A stretch of DNA of 64,000 nt. Source: Ascoidea tarda (nom. inval.) (lineage: Eukaryota; Ascomycota; Saccharomycetes; Ascoideales; Ascoideaceae). Every line of letters begins with the position of its first letter. The stretch's first letter is position 1. This document shows, in pieces, positions 62,096-64,000 of this stretch. The position numbers and the translations under genes were made by a program. Location of the stretch: the NCBI GenBank assembly GCA_030560485.1, contig JAKTTS010000021.1:1-64000 (forward strand), read 5' to 3'. The notes beneath the pieces are model-generated. The model made no database searches and was not told where the DNA came from. It saw nothing but the letters and a program-made list of their open reading frames with translations.

Positions 62096-63031
62096 TTAAA
62101 ACCCAGGATGACGAGCTGCTCTTCCTGGATTGTTGTTATTTTGAAGAATTTTCTGATAAGCATCTTTCAATGATTGATGTCGAGTACTTTCATGAGCATT
62201 TCCATGATGATTTCCATGATAATTTATATCATGGTTTCCATTTGGTTTATGAGGGCTATGGGCATTCTTGTGATGATGGTGAAGTTCTTCCTTATTAGAA
62301 TCTGCAGTTTGATGTGATTTTTTATCAGAGTGATCTTTATGGGGATTATGGGGGTTTCCACCATAAGCATGAGGATTTTCAGGATTATCATGATGACTTA
62401 AGACATTATTTGGAACTGTCGCACCAGCTTTGCAAGGAGTAGGAGGATTACCTGTTAGCTCTTTATCATGAATAGTATACCCAACCGTCCAGTAATTTGG
62501 GTTTTTCTCATAAAAGCTTTCCCATCTTTCAACATTAACCCATTTCTCTTTTATTTCGTTCTCATCAATTCCTCTCAAATCATGAGTGTATTCATCTTTC
62601 TTACCAATACACCCAGTTAAAAATACCCTGGTCACATCTTTTCCAGATAAAAATCCGTAAGTTCCCTTAGGACCATAGGTTTTTCTTGAAGAACTGACGT
62701 CAAAGATTCTGTCGTTGACGGAAACATAAATGGGCAAACTAGGATCTGAACCATTAAACAAGGCCAATTCAGAATCTGTTAAGTTAAGATAGCTGTTAAA
62801 GTGATTAATTTTGAATTTGTAATAGTTGAAGTCCAAGTAATGGCCATGGTAACCCCACGTAAGTGAAGAGGTGAAAACGTACGAAAGAAGAAAATTCAAC
62901 GCCAAAAAGCTGCCTGAAACCTGGAAAAAATCAACAATTGTAAAGTCAAGAGAATGAGCGTTAGCAGAAGTCTTCTTGGAAACTGATTCGTCCTTCGAGG
63001 TGGACTCTTTTTGTTCTTTTCTAACTGCCAT
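62096..63031 (-). CDS. Cytochrome b5-like heme/steroid-binding membrane protein
   Basis: The 311-residue protein has a charged N-terminus and one membrane helix at about 34-56 (VDFFQVSGSFLALNFLLSYVF). A cytochrome b5-like (MAPR-type) domain spans about 88-205: ALFNGSDPSLPIYVSVNDRIFDVSSS, YGPKGTYGFLSGKDVTRVFLTGC and WESFYEKNPNYWTVGY. MAPR proteins bind heme through Tyr residues, and the YGPKGTYGFLSGKDVTR segment is the signature. Fungal relatives such as Dap1 support P450 enzymes. The last 95 residues are His/Asn-rich (over 20 His), an unusual extension that could bind metal, by inference. The frame is open 22 codons upstream from a TTG; ATG 63031 is the first usable start. Confidence 0.85.
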   Translation of the reverse strand: MAVRKEQKESTSKDESVSKKTSANAHSLDFTIVDFFQVSGSFLALNFLLSYVFTSSLTWGYHGHYLDFNYYKFKINHFNSYLNLTDSELALFNGSDPSLPIYVSVNDRIFDVSSSRKTYGPKGTYGFLSGKDVTRVFLTGCIGKKDEYTHDLRGIDENEIKEKWVNVERWESFYEKNPNYWTVGYTIHDKELTGNPPTPCKAGATVPNNVLSHHDNPENPHAYGGNPHNPHKDHSDKKSHQTADSNKEELHHHHKNAHSPHKPNGNHDINYHGNHHGNAHESTRHQSLKDAYQKILQNNNNPGRAARHPGF

Positions 63032-63463
63032 TTTCCTGTATTTTATGCTGCCACGAAGAAGAAAGTTCAAACAGCGATCCACAAAGAAGTCTGCCAAAAT
63101 GGCAGCCGGTCACATGCACGCTGAATTGTTCCAAACAACTGGTACCGAACAGGGTATCAACCTTGCTATTGCTCGGTGATTGACCTTTCACCGGTATTCA
63201 GTGAATCTCCGACAGCGTGGATGATAAATATTATCTTGTGATACTAAAAAAGCTTTGAAAATAAGATCTCTATGGATTTTTAATCATAACAGCAATAGCT
63301 AATCTAGTAAATCTTCATTTTATACTTAAAAAAAACAAACAAACTAACAATTTCAAATTAATCATAAAAGTAACAGGTCATATAAAATCAAAACACAAAA
63401 AATTGGAACAAAAGAAAAAAGTGACAAAATTTGGTCATGAAAATAAAAGATTTATTATTCCAC
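63032..63463. other. Spacer upstream of the b5-like gene
   Basis: The spacer lies between the start of the b5-like gene and the 3' end of the last gene. ATGGCAGCCG near 63099 begins no long frame. Its second half is A-rich. No gene is seen. Confidence 0.5.
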
Positions 63464-64000
63464 TTATATTATCAACCAAAAGCAAATAAAAATGGCAGAA
63501 AAAATATATATTGTTGTCAAATCCATTGCTGATATTCTTGATCCATGGTTTCTATTTCCAATAAACACGGAGTCAGTTCCATTGTGATCTGATGCTGTGG
63601 TGAATGCCTTTGTGAATCCCAAATTGCTGATGCTTTCCTTGAACAAAACCATTGCCTCGCTGCCTTCAGTAATGATTGCTGTTACTGTTGTTGTCCAAGG
63701 CCCAATGCCACTTGATGTTGTTGTATAGTGGTTGTATGTTCCAACTGGAGTGGATTGCAAAAACATCCTTGAGGTGTATGACGAGTATAGTGTGTAATTG
63801 TGGTATGTGTATGTTTGGGTAGCAGGATATGTTGTGACGTTGATGTATGAAGTGACATACTCAAAGTATGAATTTGAATAGTATTTGGCCTTTGTTGCTC
63901 GAGGGATTTTCTGTTTTTTGGACACAATTTCAATCTCGTTGTAATCAATCTGCCCATCATCCAAATATTCCTGATAATTTTCAACGTATTCGTTTATTTC
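63464..64000 (-). CDS. C-terminal part of a probable GPI-anchored wall protein (partial)
   Basis: The frame is open to the window edge, so only the last 178 or so residues are seen. They are rich in Thr, Ser and Tyr with several N-glycosylation sequons (NVT, NYT, NGT). They end with a short polar spacer and a 17-residue hydrophobic tail (TTIYIFSAIFICFWLII). That is the pattern of a GPI-attachment signal with a small-residue cleavage region around HGSRIS. A wall or plasma-membrane protein is likely. The family cannot be named from this part. There is no ATG in the visible region at a sensible start. Confidence 0.7.
   Translation of the reverse strand, partial: EINEYVENYQEYLDDGQIDYNEIEIVSKKQKIPRATKAKYYSNSYFEYVTSYINVTTYPATQTYTYHNYTLYSSYTSRMFLQSTPVGTYNHYTTTSSGIGPWTTTVTAIITEGSEAMVLFKESISNLGFTKAFTTASDHNGTDSVFIGNRNHGSRISAMDLTTIYIFSAIFICFWLII

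Overview
This is a nuclear genome window from an AT-rich budding yeast (Saccharomycotina). I base that on compact protein genes that mostly lack introns. Where introns occur they are single, near the 5' end, with GTATGT-type donors and TACTAAC-type branch points. The gene set includes MIX17, LPD1, SEC22, RPL18, PAC10, DDP1, RLI1, RPL34, RPS28, QCR10 and ENT3, plus fungal wall-glycan enzymes. It is not Saccharomyces itself: it has a class III (SIRT5-like) sirtuin, many Asn/Ser-rich proteins, and introns in genes such as RPS28, QCR10 and PAC10. I cannot name the species. CUG looks more like Leu than Ser, but only weakly. All starts below are ATG, or an ATG rebuilt by splicing, chosen over longer open frames that begin at non-ATG codons.

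Layout. 1-6 kb: a Fig1-family membrane protein, then a 2.8 kb upstream region and a single-pass Ser/Thr/Asn-rich membrane protein. 6.7-27 kb: a dense housekeeping block with MIX17 and LPD1 (divergent), a SIRT5-like sirtuin, SEC22, RPL18 and PAC10 (divergent, both spliced), an F-box-like protein, DDP1 and RLI1 (divergent), RPL34, RPS28, a Red1-like meiotic axis protein and a TMEM14 protein. 27-31 kb: an MNN10/MNN11-type mannosyltransferase divergent from a TM9/EMP70 protein. 31.3-35.9 kb: a gene-poor 4.6 kb region with one isolated GC-rich island. 35.9-40.3 kb: two coiled-coil proteins and RPL20, whose start codon is split by its intron. 41-48.2 kb: three tandem paralogues of a coiled-coil family I do not recognise. 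48.6-54.1 kb: two tandem MNN1-type (GT71) mannosyltransferases. 55.5-64 kb: an SCW4/10-type glucanase, QCR10, a flavin monooxygenase, ENT3, a cytochrome-b5-like protein and the 3' end of a probable GPI protein.

Themes. Many genes serve the secretory pathway and wall: SEC22, EMP70-like, ENT3, MNN10/11-like, two MNN1-like, SCW-like, the GPI protein and the Fig1-like protein. A second set is ribosomal or translational (RPL18, RPL34, RPS28, RPL20, RLI1). At DNA level, short GC-rich islands sit upstream of many genes and spill into adjacent codons. CTGCTTCTGCTG-type tracts recur in several of them, and 10-bp-period AT repeats recur in 3' flanks. Two unrelated long genes (Red1-like, MNN1-like) are each cut by one lone in-frame TAA with coding sense continuing after it. 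The best candidate for something undescribed is the tandem three-gene family at 41-48 kb.
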